Of a stretch of DNA of 10,114 bases, positions 1-6,359 are shown one piece after another. The first letter of the stretch is position 1. Every line of letters starts with the position of its first letter. A model generated the notes under the pieces. That model had not been told where the DNA came from. It did not search any database and saw only the letters and a program-made list of their open reading frames with translations. Source of the stretch: Micavibrio sp. UBA1664 (lineage in GTDB: Bacteria; Pseudomonadota; Alphaproteobacteria; Micavibrionales; UBA1664); contig DCKW01000126.1 of NCBI GenBank assembly GCA_002320485.1, forward strand, positions 1 to 10,114, in the 5' to 3' direction. Made by a program: the position numbers and the translations under genes.

Positions 1-264
1 GGAACATTAACCAATAAAATGGCGCCTGCGCTCCGCCGCGTGTATGACCAGATGCCGGAACCGCGGTGGGTTATCTCGATGGGCTCATGCGCTAATGGCG
101 GCGGCTATTATCACTATTCGTATTCCGTTGTGCGCGGTTGCGACCGGATTGTGCCTGTTGATATTTACGTTCCAGGTTGCCCGCCAACCGCGGAAGCCTT
201 GGTTTACGGAATTATGCAATTGCAAAAGAAAATCCAGCGTGAAGATACAAGGATGATGCGATGA
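1..264 (+). CDS. nuoB: NADH-quinone oxidoreductase subunit B (3' part)
   Basis: This is the C-terminal 87 residues of NuoB; the reading frame is open from base 1, so the gene starts before the window and the ATG at 19 is internal. NuoB (PSST/20 kDa type) carries cluster N2, the last [4Fe-4S] centre, which passes electrons to quinone at the junction with NuoD. Two of the four N2 cysteines are visible: the Cys in SMGSCANGGG (codon 88-90) and the Cys in VPGCPPTAEAL (codon 178-180); the adjacent-Cys pair lies upstream, outside the window. The segment between them, including the YSVVRGCDRIVPVD stretch, is characteristic of the family. The stop TGA (262-264) overlaps the nuoC start in an ATGA arrangement, so translation of the two is probably coupled. 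Only the upstream truncation by the window is unusual. Confidence 0.97.
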   Translation, partial: GTLTNKMAPALRRVYDQMPEPRWVISMGSCANGGGYYHYSYSVVRGCDRIVPVDIYVPGCPPTAEALVYGIMQLQKKIQREDTRMMR

Positions 265-929
265 CCCCAAAACAGCTTTGTGCCCACGTCAAAAAACAAT
301 TGAAAAAATCCGTTCTTGATTGCACGGTTGATAAAGATGAGTGCGTTTTAACGGTCAAAAGAGCCGATATTTTTCATGCCCTACATGTGTTGCGTGATGA
401 TCCCGATTGTTTTTTTAGGCAGCTGATCGACATCACTGCTGTTGACTGGCCTGCACGCATGCCGGATCGTTTTGATGTTGTTTATCATTTGTTGTCATTG
501 CGTCATAACCACCGTATTCGCGTCAAAGTCATGACCGACGATGCCACCCCTGTTTCCAGCGCTACTGAGCTTTTTCAGTCGGCGCATTGGGCGGAACGCG
601 AGGTTTATGATCTATATGGGGTTACTTTCGAGGGCAATCCTGATTTACGTCGTATTTTGACCGATTACGGGTTTGAAGGCCATCCTTTAAGGAAAGACTT
701 CCCGTTGACGGGCTATCAGGAAGTGCGTTGGGACAGCGAGAAAATGGCCGTTGTCTACGAACCTGTCCAACTGCAGCAGGATTTTCGAGTCTTTGATTTT
801 GAAAGCCCGTGGGAAGCCATGACGGATGTCCAGCTTCCGGGTGACGAAAAAGCCGTCAAACCAAAAGTGGGAACAATTGACTACCGTACCGAGGCCAAAG
901 AAGCAATGAAGCAGATTGGTAACAAATAA
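261..929 (+). CDS. nuoC: NADH-quinone oxidoreductase subunit C (30 kDa type)
   Basis: NuoC, 222 residues, is a peripheral-arm subunit that packs against NuoD and NuoB and carries no cofactor. The 30-kDa signature is clear at residues 112-133 (EREVYDLYGVTF followed by EGNPDLRRIL), then TDYGFEGHPLRKDFPLTGY and the EVRWD segment, the usual alphaproteobacterial/mitochondrial wording. Length is normal for a stand-alone NuoC of this group; it is not fused to NuoD as in enterobacteria. The ATG at 261 overlaps the nuoB stop (ATGA), and AGGA at 250-253 inside nuoB can serve as a ribosome binding site. The stop TAA is two bases before nuoD. The N-terminal 60 residues are less conserved, as is common in the family. 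Confidence 0.97.
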   Translation: MTPKQLCAHVKKQLKKSVLDCTVDKDECVLTVKRADIFHALHVLRDDPDCFFRQLIDITAVDWPARMPDRFDVVYHLLSLRHNHRIRVKVMTDDATPVSSATELFQSAHWAEREVYDLYGVTFEGNPDLRRILTDYGFEGHPLRKDFPLTGYQEVRWDSEKMAVVYEPVQLQQDFRVFDFESPWEAMTDVQLPGDEKAVKPKVGTIDYRTEAKEAMKQIGNK

Positions 930-931
930 TT

Positions 932-2164
932 ATGACACAAACAATTTACCAACCCTCAACCTTGCAACCCGATGAAACCATCATCACGGATGAGGAGCAT
1001 ATTAAGCCCTATACACTGAATTTCGGGCCGCAACATCCTGCGGCGCACGGTGTGCTCCGTCTCATCCTCGAAATGTCGGGGGAGACTGTCGAGCGTGCCG
1101 ATCCGCATGTCGGCTTGCTTCACCGTGGAACGGAAAAGCTGATCGAATACAAAACCTACACACAGGCATTACCGTATTTCGACCGGCTTGACTATGTCGC
1201 ACCGATGAATCAGGAACATGCCTTTGCGTTGGCTATTGAAAAACTGCTTGGAATTACCGCGCCCGAACGCGCGCAATACATCCGTGTTTTGTTTTGCGAG
1301 CTTGGCCGTATTCTTAACCATATCCTTAACATTACTACTTATGCCCTTGATGTCGGGGCGATTACGCCATCGTTATGGGGATTTGAAGAACGTGAAAAAG
1401 GCATGGAATTTTATGAGCGTGTGTGCGGTGCGCGCCTTCATGCCAATTATTTCCGTCCGGGCGGTGTACGCTATGACATGCCTGTCGGACTTGCCGAGGA
1501 TATGTGGGAATGGAGCGAAAATTTCCCTAAATTTATCGACGACCTTGAAACATTGCTGACCAATAACCGGATTTTTAAACAGAGAACGGTTGATATCGGT
1601 GTCGTTGAAAAAGATGATGCCATTAATTGGGGATTTACAGGGCCGATGTTACGGGCGTCGGGGGTTCCTTGGGATTTGCGGAAATCTCAACCCTATGAAG
1701 TTTATGATAAGATGGATTTTGATGTTCCTGTTGGAAAAACAGGTGATTGTTACGCGCGTTATCTTGTCCGTGTTGAAGAAATGAAACAATCCTTGCGTAT
1801 TATTCGCCAGACGCTCAATGAAATGCCGGGTGGCCCTGTTCTGGTCGATGATTACAAGGTGGCACCGCCGCCGCGCATGGAAATGAAGCAGTCGATGGAA
1901 GCGTTGATCCATCATTTTAAACTGTATACCGAAGGATTTCACGTTCCAGCAGGTGAAACCTATACCGCCGTGGAAGCGCCTAAAGGAGAATTCGGTGTCT
2001 ATCTGATCTCTGATGGCTCAAACAAACCTTATAAGTGTCATATTCGCGCCCCCGGGTTTTACCATCTTGCCGCGCTGGATTTTATGTCACGCGGACACAT
2101 GCTTGCCGATACCGTGGCAATTATTGGATCCATGGATGTCGTGTTCGGTGAAATCGACAGGTAA
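932..2164 (+). CDS. nuoD: NADH-quinone oxidoreductase subunit D (49 kDa type)
   Basis: NuoD, 410 residues, forms most of the quinone-reduction chamber with NuoB; it descends from NiFe-hydrogenase large subunits but holds no metal. Visible marks are GPQHPAAHG (residues 32-40), whose first His (H35) by family alignment corresponds to the quinone-headgroup His, the 49-kDa signature GLLHRGTEKLIE (61-72), and FDRLDY (83-88), whose Tyr is the other expected headgroup ligand. The C-terminus ends in the usual DVVFGEIDR. Length matches alphaproteobacterial NuoD. The ATG follows the nuoC stop by two bases with no good Shine-Dalgarno sequence, so coupling to nuoC is likely. It is followed not by nuoE but by an iron-permease gene 95 bases on; I see no hairpin terminator just after the stop. 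Confidence 0.98.
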   Translation: MTQTIYQPSTLQPDETIITDEEHIKPYTLNFGPQHPAAHGVLRLILEMSGETVERADPHVGLLHRGTEKLIEYKTYTQALPYFDRLDYVAPMNQEHAFALAIEKLLGITAPERAQYIRVLFCELGRILNHILNITTYALDVGAITPSLWGFEEREKGMEFYERVCGARLHANYFRPGGVRYDMPVGLAEDMWEWSENFPKFIDDLETLLTNNRIFKQRTVDIGVVEKDDAINWGFTGPMLRASGVPWDLRKSQPYEVYDKMDFDVPVGKTGDCYARYLVRVEEMKQSLRIIRQTLNEMPGGPVLVDDYKVAPPPRMEMKQSMEALIHHFKLYTEGFHVPAGETYTAVEAPKGEFGVYLISDGSNKPYKCHIRAPGFYHLAALDFMSRGHMLADTVAIIGSMDVVFGEIDR

Positions 2165-2190
2165 AAACAGTACAGTTTAAGTCCTATTTA

Positions 2191-2220
2191 TTGCTTGCAT
2201 AATTTTATTCTCCCTATAAA
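2191..2220 (+). promoter_or_regulatory. Candidate sigma70 promoter for the FTR1 permease gene
   Basis: TTGCTT (2191-2196) and TATAAA (2215-2220) are separated by 18 bases. The -10 matches consensus at five of six positions and the -35 at three of six. It sits in the AT-rich gap between nuoD and the permease gene and would start transcription near 2227, about 33 bases before the ATG. This is a pattern match only; a weak -35 may imply an activator or low basal activity. Confidence 0.45.
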
Positions 2221-2221
2221 A

Positions 2222-2234
2222 CTAATGCCATTAG
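2222..2234 (+). promoter_or_regulatory. Small dyad, possible operator at the FTR1 transcription start
   Basis: CTAAT and ATTAG form a perfect 5-base inverted repeat around a GCC centre, directly after the candidate -10 and over the predicted start site. A repressor bound there would block transcription, as iron regulators often do for iron transporters. The site is short and does not closely match the Fur, Irr or RirA consensus sequences as I know them, so the regulator is unassigned and chance is possible. Confidence 0.3.
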
Positions 2235-2246
2235 AATTAAGTTTTT

Positions 2247-2252
2247 GGAGAA
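2247..2252 (+). promoter_or_regulatory. Ribosome binding site that fixes the FTR1 start
   Basis: GGAGAA, with its GGAG core at 2247-2250, lies nine bases before the ATG at 2260. It overlaps an in-frame TTG at 2245, so initiation at that TTG would lack a binding site. The ATG is therefore the better start. Confidence 0.7.
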
Positions 2253-2259
2253 TTATTTT

Positions 2260-3045
2260 ATGCTTGAAATACTTATCATTACTTTCCGCGAAGGATTGGA
2301 AGCCTTTTTAATTGTGGCTATTATGGCCGCATATCTTTTAAAAACCGATCGTCGCCCGCTTCTTAAACCATTGATTGCCGGAATTATTACCGCTCTTATC
2401 ATCAGCGCTACAACAGGTTGGCATGTGGCCGAACTGGCGCAAAGCCCGATATGGGAAGGGATATTAGCCCTTGCATCAGGCGCATTGGTAGCATCTTTCA
2501 CTGCTTATATGATGATAAATGCAAAAAACATACGGGGGGATATTCATTCCAAAATGGAAAGACATACCGTTAAAACTGGAATGCTGGCGGCGTTTGGTGT
2601 GTTCATCTTTACCGTTTTAATGATCGCCCGTGAAGGTATGGAAACGGCTATGATGTTGGGGTCCTTGTCTGCCAAAACAGATGCGGGGCAAATGTGGGCG
2701 GGCGCTGTTATAGGAATCGTTGCTGTTGCCATAATAGGATTTTTTTGGGTTAAGCAAAGCGATAAAATTAATCTTAAATTATTTATGCAGGTGACAGGTA
2801 TTTTCTTGATTTTATTTTCTCTGGATCTGCTGGTTTACGGTATTCATGAATTATCCGAAATGTATGCTATTCCTTTTATCGGATTTGAAGGTAATCAGGT
2901 TGTACATGATGCATCAGAAGTGGTGGGTGAAAACAGCCTTTTTGCGAAGTTGATTACGTATTGTCTGCTAATTGTACCTGCGGCATGGTTAATTTTGTCC
3001 TATCTGGATGAAAAAATAGCGTTTGACAGAAAAGCGTATCAGTAA
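2260..3045 (+). CDS. FTR1-family high-affinity iron permease
   Basis: This is a 261-residue integral membrane protein of the iron/lead transporter (FTR1/EfeU) family, expected to move iron across the inner membrane. Both REGxE iron-binding motifs are present: REGLE at residues 10-14 in the first helix and REGME at 124-128 in a later one; the HELSE motif at 196-200 is also typical. About seven hydrophobic helices can be drawn (near 4-24, 36-55, 66-86, 108-125, 146-165, 178-195, 229-248). Length is normal for a bacterial FTR1 protein without periplasmic extensions. I chose the ATG at 2260 for its GGAG site; an in-frame TTG at 2245 would add five residues. No EfeO, EfeB or cupredoxin partner is in the window. 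It lies inside the nuo cluster with its own candidate promoter and a terminator, so it looks like an inserted single-gene unit. Base composition looks AT-richer than the flanking nuo genes. Confidence 0.93.
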   Translation: MLEILIITFREGLEAFLIVAIMAAYLLKTDRRPLLKPLIAGIITALIISATTGWHVAELAQSPIWEGILALASGALVASFTAYMMINAKNIRGDIHSKMERHTVKTGMLAAFGVFIFTVLMIAREGMETAMMLGSLSAKTDAGQMWAGAVIGIVAVAIIGFFWVKQSDKINLKLFMQVTGIFLILFSLDLLVYGIHELSEMYAIPFIGFEGNQVVHDASEVVGENSLFAKLITYCLLIVPAAWLILSYLDEKIAFDRKAYQ

Positions 3046-3070
3046 ATTCTTATTAAAAAAGTCACTGGAA

Positions 3071-3107
3071 AAGTGCCCTGTTTTATCATAACGGGGCTTT
3101 TTCTTTT
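3071..3107 (+). terminator. Rho-independent terminator after the FTR1 gene
   Basis: GCCCTG (3075-3080) pairs with CGGGGC (3092-3097) across an 11-base loop, giving a six-pair stem with one G-U pair. The run TTTTTCTTTT (3098-3107) follows at once. Stem and T-tract are clear, but the short stem, large loop and C within the T-run suggest moderate, possibly leaky, strength. It ends 14 bases before nuoE, so it would separate the permease gene from the nuo genes downstream. Confidence 0.75.
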
Positions 3108-3121
3108 GGGAGAATGGTTCT

Positions 3122-3781
3122 ATGATTGGTGTCATTATGAAACCAGTCATTGCACCCGAAAAAGACCAGCCGAAATCATTTACCTTTACAAAGGCCAATG
3201 AAAAAACCATCAAGGATATAATTGCTCGTTATCCGAAAGGAAAACAGAAAAGCGCGATCATGCCGCTTCTCGATCTGGTGCAACGGCAAATGGCGCAAAC
3301 GACCGAAAAAGGCGGCGGATGGATTCCAACAGCAGCAATGAAGGAAATTGCGCGTATTCTCGATGTGCCGGAAATGAAAGTTTACGAGGTGGCAACATTT
3401 TATACGATGTATAATTTGGCCCCTGTCGGTAAATATAACATCCAGTGTTGTACAACAACCCCTTGCTGGCTACGCGGGTCAACGGATATTGTAAAGGCCT
3501 GTGAAAAAAAGCTTGGTATCAAGATGGGGCAAACCACACAAGACATGCAATTTACATTAACGGAAGTGGAATGTATGGGGGCATGTGTGAATGCGCCCAT
3601 GGTGCAAATTAACGACGATTATTACGAGGATTTAACCCCTGAAGTCATGGAGCAGTTGATTGAGTCTATGAAGGGAGATAGCCTGCCTGTCAAAGGGCCG
3701 CAAAACGGACGTCGTGATTCGATGAATATCGACGGTCCTACGAGCTTGAAGGATGAAGCCAAGAAAGCAAAGGTCATTTGA
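3122..3781 (+). CDS. nuoE: NADH-quinone oxidoreductase subunit E (24 kDa type)
   Basis: NuoE, 219 residues, is the thioredoxin-like [2Fe-2S] (N1a) subunit of the NADH-dehydrogenase module and works with NuoF. All four ligands are seen: C110 and C115 in CTTTPC, and C151 and C155 in ECMGACVNAP. The N-terminal helical part (about 20-100, ending ATFYTMYNLAPVGKYNIQ) and the C-terminal tail with GPQNGRRDS are as in alphaproteobacterial NuoE. The ATG at 3122 has GGGAG at 3108-3112, nine bases upstream; an ATG at 3137 is possible but lacks a site. The gene starts just after the FTR1 terminator with no room for a promoter between them, so its transcription must come from read-through or a promoter inside the FTR1 region. 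A membrane-protein gene follows four bases after the stop. Confidence 0.97.
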   Translation: MIGVIMKPVIAPEKDQPKSFTFTKANEKTIKDIIARYPKGKQKSAIMPLLDLVQRQMAQTTEKGGGWIPTAAMKEIARILDVPEMKVYEVATFYTMYNLAPVGKYNIQCCTTTPCWLRGSTDIVKACEKKLGIKMGQTTQDMQFTLTEVECMGACVNAPMVQINDDYYEDLTPEVMEQLIESMKGDSLPVKGPQNGRRDSMNIDGPTSLKDEAKKAKVI

Positions 3782-3785
3782 TTTT

Positions 3786-4322
3786 ATGAGGGATGTTATT
3801 ATTGTTGCGGCGATATACTGTATTCTTTTCGTTGTCCTGACGACACCGACAGGCGAGCCTGCAATGGGGATGTCAGCGGTGGCGTTTGCCAATTTCCACC
3901 ATTTTCTTGCCGATCTATTGTTTTGGGCGGCCGCCTTGTTTATTTGTGCCTCTGGGACATATGGCGCTTTCGCCCGTCAGGACCGTTTTGGAATGAGTCA
4001 AAATCACCCTCTAATGAACAGGATATTAAGCCTGTCTTTGATGATTGCGCCATTTCTGGCGGTTCTTGTCAATGTCAGGTTTGTATATGTCTTGTTAGGA
4101 TTATTGTTATTTTCGCACATGCGTTCGCGTAAAGACGAGGAAAAAAATATCGCCTTTTCTAACAGCAGAGCCTTAAGCAATATGGTGCTGATTCCGATTT
4201 TTACATTAGCGATGATATTGATGTCAGGACAGGATTACAGGGTGACATCCATTTTCAACTGGGGGTCGACAATATCTGCCCCTACAGCAGAAACACAACC
4301 GATAACAACAGCAGAAGACTAA
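3786..4322 (+). CDS. Unrecognised membrane protein between nuoE and nuoF
   Basis: This 178-residue protein matches no family I can name. Five hydrophobic segments can be drawn, near residues 3-20, 37-58, 81-95, 97-112 and 130-147, with a basic and acidic stretch after the fourth (HMRSRKDEEK, 111-120) and a polar, Thr-rich end. A pair of His (38-39) sits at the start of the second segment. I chose the ATG at 3786, with AAAGG at 3769-3773; an in-frame ATG at 3753 lies inside nuoE with a purine run directly against it, which is too close. It is placed four bases after nuoE and three bases before nuoF, so co-expression with complex I is very likely. Unidentified reading frames between nuo/nqo genes are known in Paracoccus; whether this protein belongs to complex I, helps its assembly, or is unrelated cannot be told from sequence. 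Confidence 0.85.
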   Translation: MRDVIIVAAIYCILFVVLTTPTGEPAMGMSAVAFANFHHFLADLLFWAAALFICASGTYGAFARQDRFGMSQNHPLMNRILSLSLMIAPFLAVLVNVRFVYVLLGLLLFSHMRSRKDEEKNIAFSNSRALSNMVLIPIFTLAMILMSGQDYRVTSIFNWGSTISAPTAETQPITTAED

Positions 4323-4325
4323 TCA

Positions 4326-5621
4326 ATGCTTGCAGATAAAGACCGCATTTTTACCAACCTTTACGGGTTTTCATCCTTCACGTTGAAAGACGCGCAAAAG
4401 CGCGGCGATTGGAAAGATACAGGTAAAATCGTTAAAAAGGGCCGTGAATGGGTTATTGACGAGATGAAGAAATCAGGCCTTCGCGGTCGCGGCGGCGCCG
4501 GGTTTCCGACAGGGTTGAAGTGGTCGTTTATGCCAAAGGATTCCGGAAAGCCGCATTATCTGGTGATCAATGCCGATGAATCGGAACCCGGAACATGTAA
4601 AGACCGCGAGATTTTGCGTCATGAGCCACATAAATTGATTGAAGGCGCGTTAATCGCGGCCTACGCAATGGGGGCCAACGCCGCCTATATTTATGTTCGC
4701 GGGGAGTTTTACAACGAGGCGTCCAATTTATCGAAGGCGATTGCCGAGGCTTACAAAGAAGGTTTGCTCGGTAAAAATGCCGCCAAGTCCGGATGGGATT
4801 TCGACTTGTATGTGCATCGCGGGGCAGGGGCCTATATATGCGGAGAAGAGACCGCGCTTCTCAATTCTTTGGAAGGTGAAAAAGGGCAGCCGCGTAATAA
4901 ACCGCCGTTTCCCGCCATGGCAGGGTTATACAGTTGTCCGACAACTGTGAACAATGTTGAAACAATTGCGGTTGTGCCGACCATTTTACGCCGCGGCGGT
5001 GAGTGGTTTGCAGGGTTAGGGTCGGATGAGAAGAATACGGGAACAAAATTGTTCTGTATTTCTGGACATGTGAATAACCCCTGTACTGTCGAGGAGGAAA
5101 TCGGCATTCCGATGAAAACCCTGATCAACGAACATGCCGGCGGCGTACGCGGCGGATGGGATAACCTATTGGCCGTCATCCCCGGTGGATCGTCCTGTCC
5201 CGTTTTGCCGGCCAGTATATGCGATACGGTGCGGATGGATTTTGATTCCCTGCGCGAGGTGAGGTCGGGTCTGGGAACGGCCGGATTAATCGTCATGGAT
5301 AAATCAACGGATATCGTTTATGCCATCGCCCGCCTGTCCTATTTTTATTATCATGAATCATGCGGTCAATGCACACCCTGCCGCGAGGGGACAGGATGGC
5401 TGTGGCGCTTAATGCAACGTATGGTCACAGGCAATGCAACGATTGAGGAAATCGATATGCTGCTAGACATCACGACCCAAATCGAGGGGCATACAATTTG
5501 CGCGCACGGCGATGCATCCGCATGGCCGATACAAGGCCTAATCCGTCATTTCAGACCCGAAATGGAGAAACGGATTTTAGAATATCGCAAAAACGCACCG
5601 AGTGAAAGGATGGTGGGATAG
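4326..5621 (+). CDS. nuoF: NADH-quinone oxidoreductase subunit F (51 kDa type)
   Basis: NuoF, 431 residues, binds NADH and FMN and is where electrons enter complex I; it also holds [4Fe-4S] cluster N3. Visible motifs in order are the glycine-rich GLRGRGGAGFPTGLKW (51-66), NADESEPGTCKDRE (82-95), the GAGAYICGEETALLNSLEG segment (167-184, including the G-E-E of the nucleotide site), and ESCGQCTPCREGT (344-356), giving C346, C349 and C352, with the fourth N3 ligand C392 in TICAHG. Length is typical. The ATG at 4326 follows the preceding stop by three bases and has only a weak AGAAG purine stretch, so coupling is likely. The TAG stop directly abuts the next ATG. No key residue is missing. Confidence 0.98.
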   Translation: MLADKDRIFTNLYGFSSFTLKDAQKRGDWKDTGKIVKKGREWVIDEMKKSGLRGRGGAGFPTGLKWSFMPKDSGKPHYLVINADESEPGTCKDREILRHEPHKLIEGALIAAYAMGANAAYIYVRGEFYNEASNLSKAIAEAYKEGLLGKNAAKSGWDFDLYVHRGAGAYICGEETALLNSLEGEKGQPRNKPPFPAMAGLYSCPTTVNNVETIAVVPTILRRGGEWFAGLGSDEKNTGTKLFCISGHVNNPCTVEEEIGIPMKTLINEHAGGVRGGWDNLLAVIPGGSSCPVLPASICDTVRMDFDSLREVRSGLGTAGLIVMDKSTDIVYAIARLSYFYYHESCGQCTPCREGTGWLWRLMQRMVTGNATIEEIDMLLDITTQIEGHTICAHGDASAWPIQGLIRHFRPEMEKRILEYRKNAPSERMVG

Positions 5622-5999
5622 ATGTCCTCAAACCTAATCAAGTTTCTCTACGCGACATATAGAGGGCGTATCGGGCGTCAAACATTTTGGCTCTATTTCA
5701 TTTTGCCGATGTTTCTATTTAGTATAGCCATTGAATCTTCAAAAGAGTTTTATATCGGGAATAGTTTATTCGGAACGGCCGCATTAGTCTTAAATCTATT
5801 GGTATTGGTTACGGCGTTTGCAGGGTTTGCGAAACGGCTGCATGATCGTGGAAAGTCGGCGTGGTGGTTTCTTCTTTGTTTAATACCTGTGATCGGGACA
5901 ATTTACTGGGTAATCGATCTGGGGATTTTAAAAGGTGAGGAAACCGAAAACGAGTATGGCGCCCCAGCCCCGCAACAATTGGAATTTCACAAAGGATAA
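5622..5999 (+). CDS. DUF805 family membrane protein (first copy)
   Basis: This 125-residue protein fits the DUF805 (YhaH/YhaI-like) family of small inner-membrane proteins, whose function is unknown. Marks are GRIGRQTFW (15-23), KRLHDRGKSAWW (71-82), the IPVIG turn (88-92) and ENEYG (109-113). Hydrophobic segments lie near 24-38, 48-69 and 80-101. The ATG abuts the nuoF stop with no gap and has GAAAGGA at 5604-5610, inside nuoF. It is followed at once by a second, more divergent protein of the same layout. Position between nuoF and nuoG implies co-transcription with complex I, but nothing in the family points to a respiratory role. Confidence 0.88.
   Translation: MSSNLIKFLYATYRGRIGRQTFWLYFILPMFLFSIAIESSKEFYIGNSLFGTAALVLNLLVLVTAFAGFAKRLHDRGKSAWWFLLCLIPVIGTIYWVIDLGILKGEETENEYGAPAPQQLEFHKG
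5991..5996 (+). promoter_or_regulatory. Ribosome binding site that fixes the second DUF805-like start
   Basis: AAAGGA at the 3' end of the first DUF805 gene lies six bases before the ATG at 6003. The in-frame TTG at 6000 would be only three bases from it, so the ATG is preferred. Confidence 0.65.
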
Positions 6000-6002
6000 T
6001 TG

Positions 6003-6359
6003 ATGATTGTTGAAATGTTTCAGGGATATACAGGCCGTCTCGGCTATTTGATGAAAGGGGTTATTATACCTTTTATATTGTCGTGGTGTATGCTGATCCT
6101 GACTGTTGGGGCAACATTTGTTTTTTTGTCTTCGGATAACATGATCAATGGGAAAGAATGGGCCGCTATTATCATTTTATGCATCCTGACACTGTTCATT
6201 CCCTTTATGATGATGGTATTATCGACCATAAAAAGATTACGAGATATGGGTGTTACCCCATGGCTTATTTTTGCGTCATTAATTCCTTTTGTCGATTTTA
6301 TAATTTTACTATGCTGTCTGATCATTCCAGGCAAAAAACGGGAAATACAAAATGCCTAA
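6003..6359 (+). CDS. Divergent DUF805-like membrane protein (second copy)
   Basis: A 118-residue membrane protein, probably a diverged relative of the gene before it. It keeps YTGRLGY (9-15) where the first has YRGRIGR, KRLRDMGVTPW (77-87) where the first has KRLHDRGKSAW, and LIPFVD (93-98) where the first has LIPVIG. It lacks the acidic ENEYG ending and finishes with a lysine-rich tail (PGKKRE). Hydrophobic segments lie near 18-42, 53-74 and 87-108. The ATG at 6003 has AAAGGA six bases upstream; a TTG at 6000 would add one residue. Its last eight bases overlap the start of nuoG, so the two are probably translationally coupled. The shared layout suggests an old tandem duplication; the family call is weaker here than for the first copy. 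Confidence 0.78.
   Translation: MIVEMFQGYTGRLGYLMKGVIIPFILSWCMLILTVGATFVFLSSDNMINGKEWAAIIILCILTLFIPFMMMVLSTIKRLRDMGVTPWLIFASLIPFVDFIILLCCLIIPGKKREIQNA

Noticed and set aside
1218..1559. 113-codon open frame on the plus strand
   Set aside because: It is in another frame of nuoD, which is conserved throughout this part.
3023..3056. TTGACA at 3023-3028 as a promoter for nuoE
   Set aside because: It lies in the FTR1 coding end; the base run 17 away is not a -10, and the nearest TATTAA (3051-3056) is 22 bases off. It would also transcribe into the terminator.
3753..3785. Earlier ATG at 3753 as the start of the nuoE-nuoF membrane protein
   Set aside because: It would overlap nuoE by 29 bases, its purine run directly abuts the ATG, and it adds a highly basic 11-residue stretch before the first helix.
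4832..5296. 154-codon open frame on the minus strand
   Set aside because: It lies wholly opposite the well-conserved NuoF motifs, its product has no recognisable domain, and it is a codon-bias shadow.
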